From Vespa crabro (lineage: Eukaryota > Arthropoda > Insecta > Hymenoptera > Vespidae), in the NCBI RefSeq assembly GCF_910589235.1, contig NC_060956.1:6148999-6212998 (forward strand): 64,000 nt of DNA. Direction: 5' to 3'. A program made the translations under genes and the position numbers. The notes beneath the pieces are model-generated. The model did not search any database, was not told where the DNA came from, and was given only the letters and a program-made list of their open reading frames with translations. Within the stretch, counting starts at the first letter, position 1; each line of letters starts with the position of its first letter. Below, in pieces: positions 39,744 to 48,956 of this stretch.

Positions 39744-41094
39744 AAAAAGATAGTTTATAAGTAATTATCTTATTAGAGAAACATTAGAATAATTGTTAAA
39801 AAAATTATTAATTATTAAATTTGAAATACATCATAAACGGCGATCAAAAAAAAATTATTTGATTAATTTATTCATAATTTGAAGAAAATATTCACAGGAA
39901 AAAGAAAAGAAAGAAAAAGGAAAAGGTAATTAAGAGAAAACAAAATAAAAGACTATTGGAATAGTAAACGTAGTAGTACATAATACATGTATACATAAGT
40001 ATATGAAGTATACGTCCTTGAGAGAAACGCGTTATACCTAACTAGAAACGGTTGCATTATCGTAGAGTACAGTTCATTGACCAGTTACATCTTTCACTTC
40101 GGTCGTATCTCTCATCCGATTTTCATAAAAGGCGTAACTAAAAAGCATCCAAGACCAAAGAATATAGATTAGATATCTATTCGCGGAACAATACGATCTG
40201 ATAATAATTGTTTCGCTCGTTAATCAATGTAAACTTTCAAGTAGGATAAAAACCTGCATGATTACTTTTTTTCATATGCATTTATGATCTTATCTCTCAT
40301 TCTAATTTGTCTTTCTAATAAAAAAAAAAAATTGGGAAAATATTTTTTTAATGAGTCCTCTTTTGTCTCGATTATAATGACGATAATTAATAAATTTTTC
40401 GAAAGAATTTATTGTAATTAATTGGATATACTTAATTTTAAATAATTTTATGTCTATATATATATTTAATATGACATGTATATATCATATTGACCAATAA
40501 TTAGTATTTTTTATATAAATAAAGAACACTAAAATATATTATACAATAGTATTGTATTGGATCGGATCTATTACAAGATAGTAATATAGCATTGATTCGG
40601 ATAATAAAAAATTAAAAAAAAAAATTTTCAATGAGAACTTAATAAATACAATGATATTTATTTAGATAAAAAATATTAAAAATTCCGACATTACTTAATG
40701 GCCAACATAATATATAAATTGTATATATTTTATTTATGTAGCTACGAAAAATCTAACAATTTATTTGCGATATATAAACACACTTATACACACACACACA
40801 GACACATACAAGCACACAATTTATTTAGGTAGCTTGTACTTCTTCGAAACTTACGAAAATTGTTATAACGTAGATAAAAAAAAAAGAAAAGAAAAGAACA
40901 AAAAAAAATAAATAAATAGAAATATCAATAAAAATTGATGTACATAGATATATATTATATATTTTAAAATTTTTCTCAAGTAGAGATATGAAGGATCAAA
41001 AGACGAGTGAAACTGCGGACGGATCTTCGCATCTGTATCACCAAAGCAGCTCGATCTTGATCTTGGCCGTTCACCTTGCTGTCTACCTTTCATT

Positions 41095-41345
41095 AAAAAA
41101 AAAAAAAGAGAAAAAGATAAAAGGAAAAAAAAAGAAGAAAAGAGACGAGAGAAGTTAGAGCAGTGGAAGGAGGAAGAGGAGTACGGGAAGGAGAAAGAGG
41201 GTGAAGAGGAGGAGAAAAAGGAGAAGGAGGAGGAGATGATGGAGAAGGAGGCGGTGGAGGAGGAAGTGGTGGAGGAGGAGGTGGTGGAGGAGGAGGTGGT
41301 GGAAGAGGAAAAAGAGAAGGAGAAGGAATGAGAGAAGGTGGAGGG
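41095..41345. repeat. Polypurine tract upstream of HVP-E
   Basis: About 250 bases almost entirely of A and G on the plus strand, changing from A-rich to GGA/GGT-rich (GGAGGAGGTGGTGG-type units), ending about 215 bases before the HVP-E TATA box. No convincing coding frame. Confidence 0.8.
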
Positions 41346-41559
41346 AATGAAAAGGATGCAGGAATTATGGACGTTAAAATTTTTAACTTAAATACGTAAA
41401 GAAGAAGGAAAGAGGGAGGAAATAGAGTAAAGTAGTGAGAGAGATAGACTTTTCCTCCGGTACTTTGCTACGGCTCGACGATTAGTCGCCTCCTTTCACG
41501 AGCACCTCGGGTGCAAAAGACTCCCTTTCATTCTTATCCGACTTCTATCAACGTACGTG

Positions 41560-41567
41560 TATAAAAG
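41560..41567 (+). promoter_or_regulatory. TATA box of HVP-E
   Basis: TATAAAAG, 214 bases before the start codon; start of transcription expected near 41590. Just upstream lie GAGCACCTCGGGTGC and GC-richer sequence. Confidence 0.65.
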
Positions 41568-41773
41568 CAGCGCACTTATAGAATGCAATCGACAGATCAA
41601 AAGCGCATTCGTAGTTACCGAGAGCTGGTGTATCTCGGAAGGACTTATTATAAGCTTCGGTCCTTTCGTAATTTATTTTTCCTATTTTTTTTTCTTTTTT
41701 TCTTTTTTTCTTTTTATTACCTTCCCTATATTTTACAGGAAGTTTCCATAGGGAAGTGATCGAAAAAGATAGG

Positions 41774-41919
41774 ATGATGTTGGGTGTCACGGTAAGTCGA
41801 TAAGATTAGATTTTTTTATTTGAATCAAGTACCACTATAATATACGTAAGCTCAAAAATGGATACAATTGTGAATACGCAAATTTAAATTTCTTCTTCGA
41901 ATTCTTTCCTTTATTTTTT

Positions 41920-41956
<37 letters not shown>

Positions 41957-42592
41957 TCTCTCTCTCTCTCTTTTCAACGCAGTGTTTCAAATATTTTTCA
42001 ATTGTGATCATTTTTCTTTCTTTCTTTTTTTTCTTTTTTTTTTTGAACCAAATAATATTCAAGGAAAACAAATGAACGACATTGAACGCCAAAATTTGAG
42101 TTACTCCTTTCAGATTTTAACATAATATCGTAAATATTTTGTCATCTAAGATCATTTTTGATTGGACCAAGTAATAAGTAAAAAACATGGATGACACTGT
42201 CCTATGTAATCAATGTAAATTCAAAATTTTTCGATTGTACCGTGTAATGTATAAATAAAAAAAGTAAAGAAACAAAAAAATTGATACCATTATCCCATCA
42301 TCCACGTAACATGAAACTTCTCCTTCGAAACGATAATAAAATATTGTAAATATTTATTACTTTTTCTCCTCATTTGTTCGCAGCTGATCTTGTTACTTAT
42401 CACTTCGCTATTGAACTTAAGTGAGGCTGGACACGGAGGAAAGCAGTAAGTCCTTCTTTTTAGTACGATTATTCTATGTGAAATAAGTTCAGTCACAAGA
42501 GATTAGAATGTTCGAGTGAACGTTTGCTAAGAAAAAAAAAAGAAAAAAAATCGATCGAGAGTAACGATGTCTTCTATTGTGCTCAATGTCAG

Positions 42593-42643
<51 letters not shown>

Positions 42644-43289
42644 CATGTATATAACTAATTGTAAAAGTGGGATCGATCGAGCGTGTCCTTTCTCACGATT
42701 TCGATCTTGTCTCGTAAATCGTTCAACGCTCGGACTTTCGCCGATTTTCATTGCAAAGGAGTAATGTCCATTTCAAGTTGCCAGAGTAAATATTTTACGG
42801 GAGAAAACGTTAGAAGAAAACGAACTCATAGATCTTTCTTTTTTCTTTTTCTTTTTTATCGAGTCCTATACAAACCTGAAATAGCTCTTCTCGTAAATCA
42901 GTTTATCATAAAAAATTTAATCGATTTAACAATGTTCCAGTGATCATGTGGTGATCCATGTACCATATAAAATCAAACATATATACCACACCCATACAAT
43001 AACAAAGCATATACATCACGGAGGTGGAGGAGGTGACAAATACGAAGTTTTGGGCTATACGGTCGGTCATCCGATCGATTTGGGAGGTCATGGAGGTGGT
43101 GGAGGTGGTGGAGGTGGTGGACATGATTTCGGTGGTGGCGATTATGGAGGTGGTCACATTGAAGTTGGAGGCGGCGGCTATGGAGGCGGAGGAGGACATG
43201 GTGGATGGGAAGAAAGCGGAGGTGGCTACGATCTAGGTGGTGGAGGCGGTGGTTATGGTGGTGGTGGTGGTGACTGGGGTGGTCACTGA
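41774..43289 (+). CDS. HVP-E: glycine-rich secreted protein with His motif
   Basis: A 142-aa secreted protein. Exons: 41774-41791 (MMLGVT), 42384-42445 (62 nt), 42941-43289; the phases are 0 and 2. The signal peptide continues LILLLITSLLNLSEA, with cleavage expected before GHGGKH. The array motif HVVIHVPYKIKHIYHTHTI is followed by TKHIHH, a short segment DKYEVLGYTVGHPIDL, and then Gly blocks with His, Tyr, Asp and Trp to the C-terminal DWGGH. It combines the HVP motif of A, B and G with the glycine-rich tail of HVP-C and so links the two types. Either of two adjacent ATGs (41774, 41777) could start it. A polyadenylation signal candidate AATAAA lies at 43626-43631. Confidence 0.88.
42594..42638. 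repeat. (TA)n microsatellite in HVP-E intron 2
   Basis: About 45 bases of TA inside the intron 42446-42940. Confidence 0.9.
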
Positions 43290-43941
43290 ACAAAATTTTC
43301 ACAAATTTCTCGAGCAAAATCTTAAATTGTGACGGCCAAACAACAGTGATTATTCCTTCCCTCGCACTTATCCGTCCATCTTTTTTTTACCTCTCACGTG
43401 TCCTAGTCTCTATCTATATTTTATTATTTCATTACCATCTATTTACCAATTGTATATATATATATTATATAGTTACCTATTTTATATTTCGTTGTTTTTA
43501 TAATATTTAATACGTTCGTATTATTTTTCTATATGTTCGTTTTTCTTCTATCTCTGTTTCGTAATTTTTTTTTGTTATTATTGTTTCTTTTTTTTTCCTT
43601 CTTTATAGTTGATCTTATTATGACAAATAAATTGTATACCTTTTTGTTTTGTACCTATTGAAACATTCAATGAATTTATAATTGAATGAAAAACAAGAAG
43701 GATCGTAAGAAAAGAGAATTTTGTTATTACGAAAAAAATGATTTTTCTTAAAAATGAATATTTTACATGGCGGACACACAGGAACACATATCCCATTGTG
43801 TTCTTGTCATACATACATATTATACATAGAGATATATAAAAACAATAATGTGTTTTAAGTCTCAAGATTCTCTCGTTGTTAATTTCTAACAAAATATCTC
43901 CTTTATAATTAATTCTTGAAAAGTATTTTGTTAAAAATATT

Positions 43942-45205
43942 TTATTTTAGCTCGCTTCCTTCGTTAGAATGATCGTGTTCCACGTTTTCCTCGGTGACGA
44001 AGTAACGTCCTGCATTTGTTTTGACAATTTCTTTATCCTCCTCCACATCCTCAACCTTTGATTTCTCTCGTTCGTTTTCCTCCTCCAATTCAGTATCAAA
44101 ATGAAATTTATTTAATTCGTTAGCATAAATAGCTCCGCTTTCCGATCGTAAACCTTTTCGATATCCTTCCTCATAACCGTGCGTTGGTTTTTCTTCATGA
44201 TTATCAGGGATCTCCCGAACTTCCAAATTCTGTAAATATTGTGGTGGATAAGAATAACCAATCAAACCGTTCGTGTGATCCCTCGTAGAAATATTTTCAT
44301 CGTAAGATTCTCGTTTAGGAAAATAAGAGTCCGTTTGAATTGGATTTTGTTGAAAATCTTTTTGATAATCTTCCTTAAATATTTCTTCCTGTTTAACTTT
44401 GTGACTAACATCACGATGATTATGACCGTGATCATCATGGTGAAAGTGACTAGTCCAATATTTCCATTCATGATGCGCATCCTTATGATCTTCTTCCTCG
44501 TGAAACGATGGTTTTTTCTTCTTTGGTACTTCCTTTTTCTGTGGCACGTACTTTTTATGAGGCATCAATTTATGTATGAATATCGTTTTTGTGTGAATGT
44601 GATGCTTGATAATCTCTGGCACGTGTATCTTGAAATGTATACTGAATGGAAAATCAAAAGAGAAATGAAAATAAAATTTTTACAAAAAAATAAACAAAAT
44701 TGTAAATTTGTAAGACAATCGATTTCGTGATCTAATATAGTCTAAATAGTCTCTAGATAAAAATTTGAACGAAACATTTAAATTTTAAATATATGCATTT
44801 ATATTTATATTTACGTAATATCTAGAGAGATCATTATTTTCACTTAAACTTATAAAACAATTGTCTTGCTGTTTAATAAAGTCTAGATATTCTTTAACTA
44901 GAAATTTTAAAGAAAATTAAGTCCGAAGTATAAATATAAATAAATAAATTCATTCATACATACATACATACATAAATATATACAATTAATTATAAGTCTC
45001 TCAGAGAGATGATTATTTTCACTCTGACTATAAGAAAGCGTAAAAAAGCATATATTGACAATGGAACCATGTATTAAGAAGAATCGTTCTTAATAATTTA
45101 CAATAAAACGTTATAAATATTGATTTTAAATACTCACTGTTCCTTTTCTCCGTTACCCAGGAAAATTTCATTCAACAAAACAAAAAACAAATAAATCAAT
45201 TTCAT
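43942..45205 (-). CDS. HVP-F: secreted charged protein with HVP motif
   Basis: A 255-aa secreted protein. Exons on the minus strand: 45205-45138 (68 nt) and 44641-43942; the intron is phase 2 with donor GTGAGT. Unlike its neighbours, the start codon and the whole signal peptide (MKLIYLFFVLLNEIFLGNG) lie in one exon, so the first intron has been lost or lies in the 5' UTR. The mature protein begins with HIHFKIHVPEI, then IKHHIHTKTIFIHK: the array motif. After a Lys/Pro-rich stretch (KKEVPKKKK) it becomes strongly charged: His/Asp clusters (HHDDHGHNH), Lys/Glu/Asp/Gln segments, and an acidic stretch near residues 205-225 (LEEENEREK and VEEDKE). It ends with NEGSELK. No known domain recognised. 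The length and charge resemble secreted acidic matrix proteins, but this is only a compositional comparison. Confidence 0.85.
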
Positions 45206-45338
45206 CCTTATATTTATATCTCGAATAATACAACTCAAAGTGGTATAATAATTAAAAACAGATACGGGGAATCGATCTTTTGCAGATCTTAACACGATTT
45301 TCGAAATGAATCTGAATCGTCGACGGTGAAATTCGTCG

Positions 45339-45344
45339 CTTATA
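45339..45344 (-). promoter_or_regulatory. Probable TATA box of HVP-F
   Basis: TATAAG (in CATATAAGC) on the minus strand, 134 bases upstream of the start codon. A second TATAAAG-like site lies about 45 bases further upstream, so the choice is not certain. Confidence 0.45.
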
Positions 45345-46224
45345 TGCCCGATCATCATTTCGCCGTTCGATTGTTTTATTCCTTTATAAGTATTTACGCT
45401 TCATCGAATCTTTTTATCCCAAACAATATAATATTTTTACGCACGATGAAACAAAATCCCACAACAAACCGCGCCAATGAAATTATTCACGTTCGTCGAA
45501 GAGAGTTTATTGTTCTTTGCAAAACAAAAACAAAAAAAAAAAGAAAAAATTGAGAGTTATTGATCTTTACGTTTTCATTTTACACGACTTTTTTTATTAA
45601 ACTTCCGTTTACGAATTTACTACATATTTACTATGTAGATGAAGTGAAAAGAGAAATATTATATTTATTTATCTTTTTTTTACTTTTTTTTTTTATTTTT
45701 TTTTTTTAATTTTTTCTTTCTTCATCGAATTCAATTCCTTCTTATTGCAATTTCTTTATTATTTTAATACCACAAAATGATAATAATGTTGAACATCAGA
45801 TTTATTTCCATAAAGTAACAAATACGTTTAGATATTTTCTTTTCTTTTCTTTCTTTTTTTTTTATAGATGAAATAAATAGCAACACCATTATTTTTCTTG
45901 TTGGATCTTTTCTTTTTTTTTCTTCTTTTTATTTTTTATTGCAATTCCATTACATTTTAATATCACATAATGTTTAGGTAGTTTTTGATTTAAACGAAAT
46001 AAAAAAATTTTTTTTCTTTTTTATTACGATTATATTATATTTAAATATCACACAACAATAACACAACGAAGTTTGTTACAAAAAATACAATTTGTTACAA
46101 ACAAACTTTACTTAGATAATATAACGAATACATTTGGCGTTGATATATTATTAAAATAAAAATTTGTACTATTTAATAACCATTCTTTGGATTCTCTTCG
46201 TAGACACATTTCTACAATGATAAT

Positions 46225-46657
46225 TCATCTTCGAAAAAAATCATAATTCTCATGCTCGTGGCTATGATCGTATTCGTGGCTATGATCGTGCTCGTGGTCG
46301 TCTTTTTCATCGCGATGTGATATTATTTTATATATCGTATGAGTATGCTTCACGTTTTTCACTTTGTAAGGTATATGTATGACCACTTTTTTTCTAAGAA
46401 CATAACGTTAGTAAAAATAAGAATAAGAATAAATAATATGAAATAAATGTGAGGTGTAAAAAATAAAATTTTATTTAAATACTTACGAAGAGTACGATGG
46501 TGATATCAAAACGAAAAATACAAAGAGAAAAATCAAAGTCTGTAATAAATGAAAGAAAAATAATGTTATCATTTAAATTATATATATTAAATTTATATTA
46601 ATATAAATATAATATAATATATATATATCTTCTATATACCAAAAAGTTGCAATTCAT
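46225..46657 (-). CDS. HVP-G: small secreted His/Asp-rich protein
   Basis: A 79-aa secreted protein, too finely split to show as one open frame. Exons on the minus strand: 46657-46640 (MNCNFL), 46539-46487 (53 nt), 46393-46225; the phases are 0 and 2. The signal peptide continues TLIFLFVFFVLISPSYS. The mature part is SKKVVIHIPYKVKNVKHTHT, then IYKIISHRDEKD, then a run of His, Glu and Asp (HEHDHSHEYDHSHEHE) and a C-terminus NYDFFRR. The motif is closest to that of HVP-E, the tail to that of HVP-B. Frame continuity through three exons, a TATA box 95 bases upstream, and the shared gene structure make it a confident gene despite its size. Confidence 0.83.
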
Positions 46658-46751
46658 TGTTGATATGAGGAGTAACAAAGTAAAGATTGCTCTGTGAAGA
46701 TCCGTGACTATTATCTAAAGAAACTCTGAGAGAAACACAATTCCGTTGGCG

Positions 46752-46759
46752 TTTATATA
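46752..46759 (-). promoter_or_regulatory. TATA box of HVP-G
   Basis: TATATAAA on the minus strand, with a CTCAGAG initiator-like sequence near 46728, about 70 bases before the start codon. Confidence 0.65.
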
Positions 46760-46769
46760 CTACACACGA

Positions 46770-47900
46770 TAATTACCGAAGCGAATCGGTGTACTTAATA
46801 AATACTTTCAGAATCTCCGACCAAAGATCAGTTAAAAACTTATTGATTTTAAAAAGTAAACAATATTTGTTTAAAAATTCTTAATAATATTGTTTATTGT
46901 CGTCGACATTATAATACAAAGAAGAAGAAGAAGAAGAAAAAAAATTACATGTAAACCAAGTATTTTAATAAGTTATAAAGATCAAGATTTAAAAAACTTG
47001 ATCTCTCCTCCATCAACCATATTACACGAGTTTCTTGATGCACGCATCATGTAATCGATTGGGAAACTTTCAACCACAAATTCAAATAATATCTCACAAC
47101 GATCGTATATCGAATATCAAAGAAAAGATGGAGGGGGATTGATTAAGGTGAAAATATCCAAAGAAATAGAAAGCTGAGGAAGAAATTCCACTACAATCGC
47201 ATGTTCATTATGGAGTAAGTAAGTACTTACATACCAACATACAAAACGGTTCGGCGAAACGGAAAGATATCTCGAGTTTAGCAAAAAATAAAAAAAGAAA
47301 GAAAGAAAGAATTTAAGGTAGCGAACCGAGTCGACTGATCATAATCATAATTGGCCATTTCGTTAATTTCATGGTCACGTTATTGTACCCCAACTGAAAT
47401 ACTGTTTACAATAGCTACATCGATACTAACGATAACGAATTTTACGATGTAAATATTCTTTTTCTAAAAATATTATACTTCCTTATACATTTGTTTTTTT
47501 CAATAACAAGTATATTTCTCAATAACAAATATATTTGTGTGTGTGTGTATGTATTCTTTTTATTATTATATCATATCATATCATTTAATATAATTAATTT
47601 AACTAAAAATTATTATTAATATAAAATCGTTTATATCGAAAATTGATGTCACAAAATTACGAAGAATTTTATTCATCTTGTAAATTTGAACAAACGTCAT
47701 ATAAGAAATGTCAAATTTAAAATTCGAATAAAATTCGCGCAATTTTATAGATCGATAAAAATGTATCGATATATCGTTACACTATCGATTCATTTAACAT
47801 ACCGATATTTTCATTCCACAGTCATATCTAATTGAATCTTTGTAATTCATGTTCTTATTTCATTTGTATGATACCATACATAAAGAGCTTTGAATAGCGT
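46770..47900. other. Spacer between HVP-G and TMEM258
   Basis: No gene seen. It must hold upstream sequence of HVP-G (minus strand) and the TMEM258 promoter (plus strand). It contains a GAA run near 46918-46940 and a GT run near 47537. Confidence 0.65.
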
Positions 47901-47951
47901 TGAGTTTGTCAAGTGACAAAGAGCCACGTCGTAATAGATATCATTTTAAAA

Positions 47952-48357
47952 ATGGTAAATTTTATATAAATTCTTCTCATAAAACATATTTATTTCATTT
48001 TGATTAATATTCCTTCTCGATTTTATCGTTTTAGGTTATTTTTATTTTTCCTTCTTTATGAAAAATAAACGAAACTCTTTTATGTCTTGTATTAATCATA
48101 TAATTATATTTATTTAGATGGAAATTGAATCTATGACAAGATATGTCTCGCCGGTAAATCCAGCTGTTTTTTCACTGCTTGCGATAGTATTACTTGGAAT
48201 TGGAATATTTTTCACAGCATGGTTCTTCGTATACGAAGTTACCAGCACCAAATTCACAAGAGATATATTCAAAGAATTATTAATCTCTTTAGTAGCAGCT
48301 ATATTTTCTGGATTTGGTGTATTATTTTTACTCTTATGCGTGGGAATATATGTATGA
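47952..48357 (+). CDS. Tmem258: TMEM258 / Kuduk, oligosaccharyltransferase subunit
   Basis: A 79-aa two-helix membrane subunit of the ER oligosaccharyltransferase complex, needed for efficient N-glycosylation in animals. The whole recognisable protein lies in exon 2, 48118-48357: MEIESMTRYVSPVNPAVF, then two membrane segments around LLAIVLLGIGIFFTAWFFV and ISLVAAIFSGFGVLFLLL, with the hallmark YEVTSTKFTRDIFKEL between them. It ends CVGIYV, nearly identical to vertebrate and fly members. Upstream, exon 1 ends with ATG at 47952-47954 right before a GTAAAT donor. Splicing joins ATG to the exon 2 ATG, so the protein may start with one or two Met. After the stop, a GTAAGA donor at 48367 and an acceptor at 48466 suggest a 3' UTR intron. 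A polyadenylation signal candidate lies at 48487-48492. Confidence 0.96.
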
Positions 48358-48956
48358 ATATTTTAGGTAAGATCGTTATAGGTTATAACACATTATATCA
48401 TAAATTAATATTCATAGAAGAATCTTTAGGAATATAATTCTTTTTCTTTTTTTCTTTTTTTTCCAGTTTGATCAATGCGAAAGAAAATAAATACGTAACA
48501 TTCGTTGGAATGACAAAATATATTTATAAAATGAAAGAGCAGGAAAACTTATCACATGAAATCCATTATTATTAATACGTTAAATTAAATAAAAAACATT
48601 ATTGAGTATCTTTTTTATATTATGAATGTGTTCTTTTATTCTATATTACCTAGCGTGATATTTAGAATAGTATAACATAAATCATTTATATAACAGCTTG
48701 GGTGCGTTATTTGTTCTTATGTTGATAATATATCGATGATTGCACTAACGGTATAGGAAAATGTGTAAAAATGTATTTTGTTCGAAGGAATATTATACAT
48801 ATCGATAAACTATCATAGACTTTACAACATAACCGGTTTTCCTACTACAACTGATGCATACAATGCACTTTTCATGTTTTTGCACAATGTGAAAATTATA
48901 TACTTTGTTACAAATACATTATAATAAAAGATTTTAATATAGAAATTTATGACAGT

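Larger units (their letters stand above)
36240..41555. other. Spacer between HVP-D and HVP-E
   Basis: No supportable gene. Rich in TA (37770-38090, 39085-39130, 39293-39415), AAT (38140-38232) and CT (39690-39742) repeats, with a candidate miniature transposon at 39139-39284 and a polypurine tract at 41095-41345. Confidence 0.6.

Noticed and set aside
42906..43317. Minus-strand open frames of 97-114 residues over HVP-E
   Set aside because: Antisense of the Gly-rich exon; no signal peptide or splice support.
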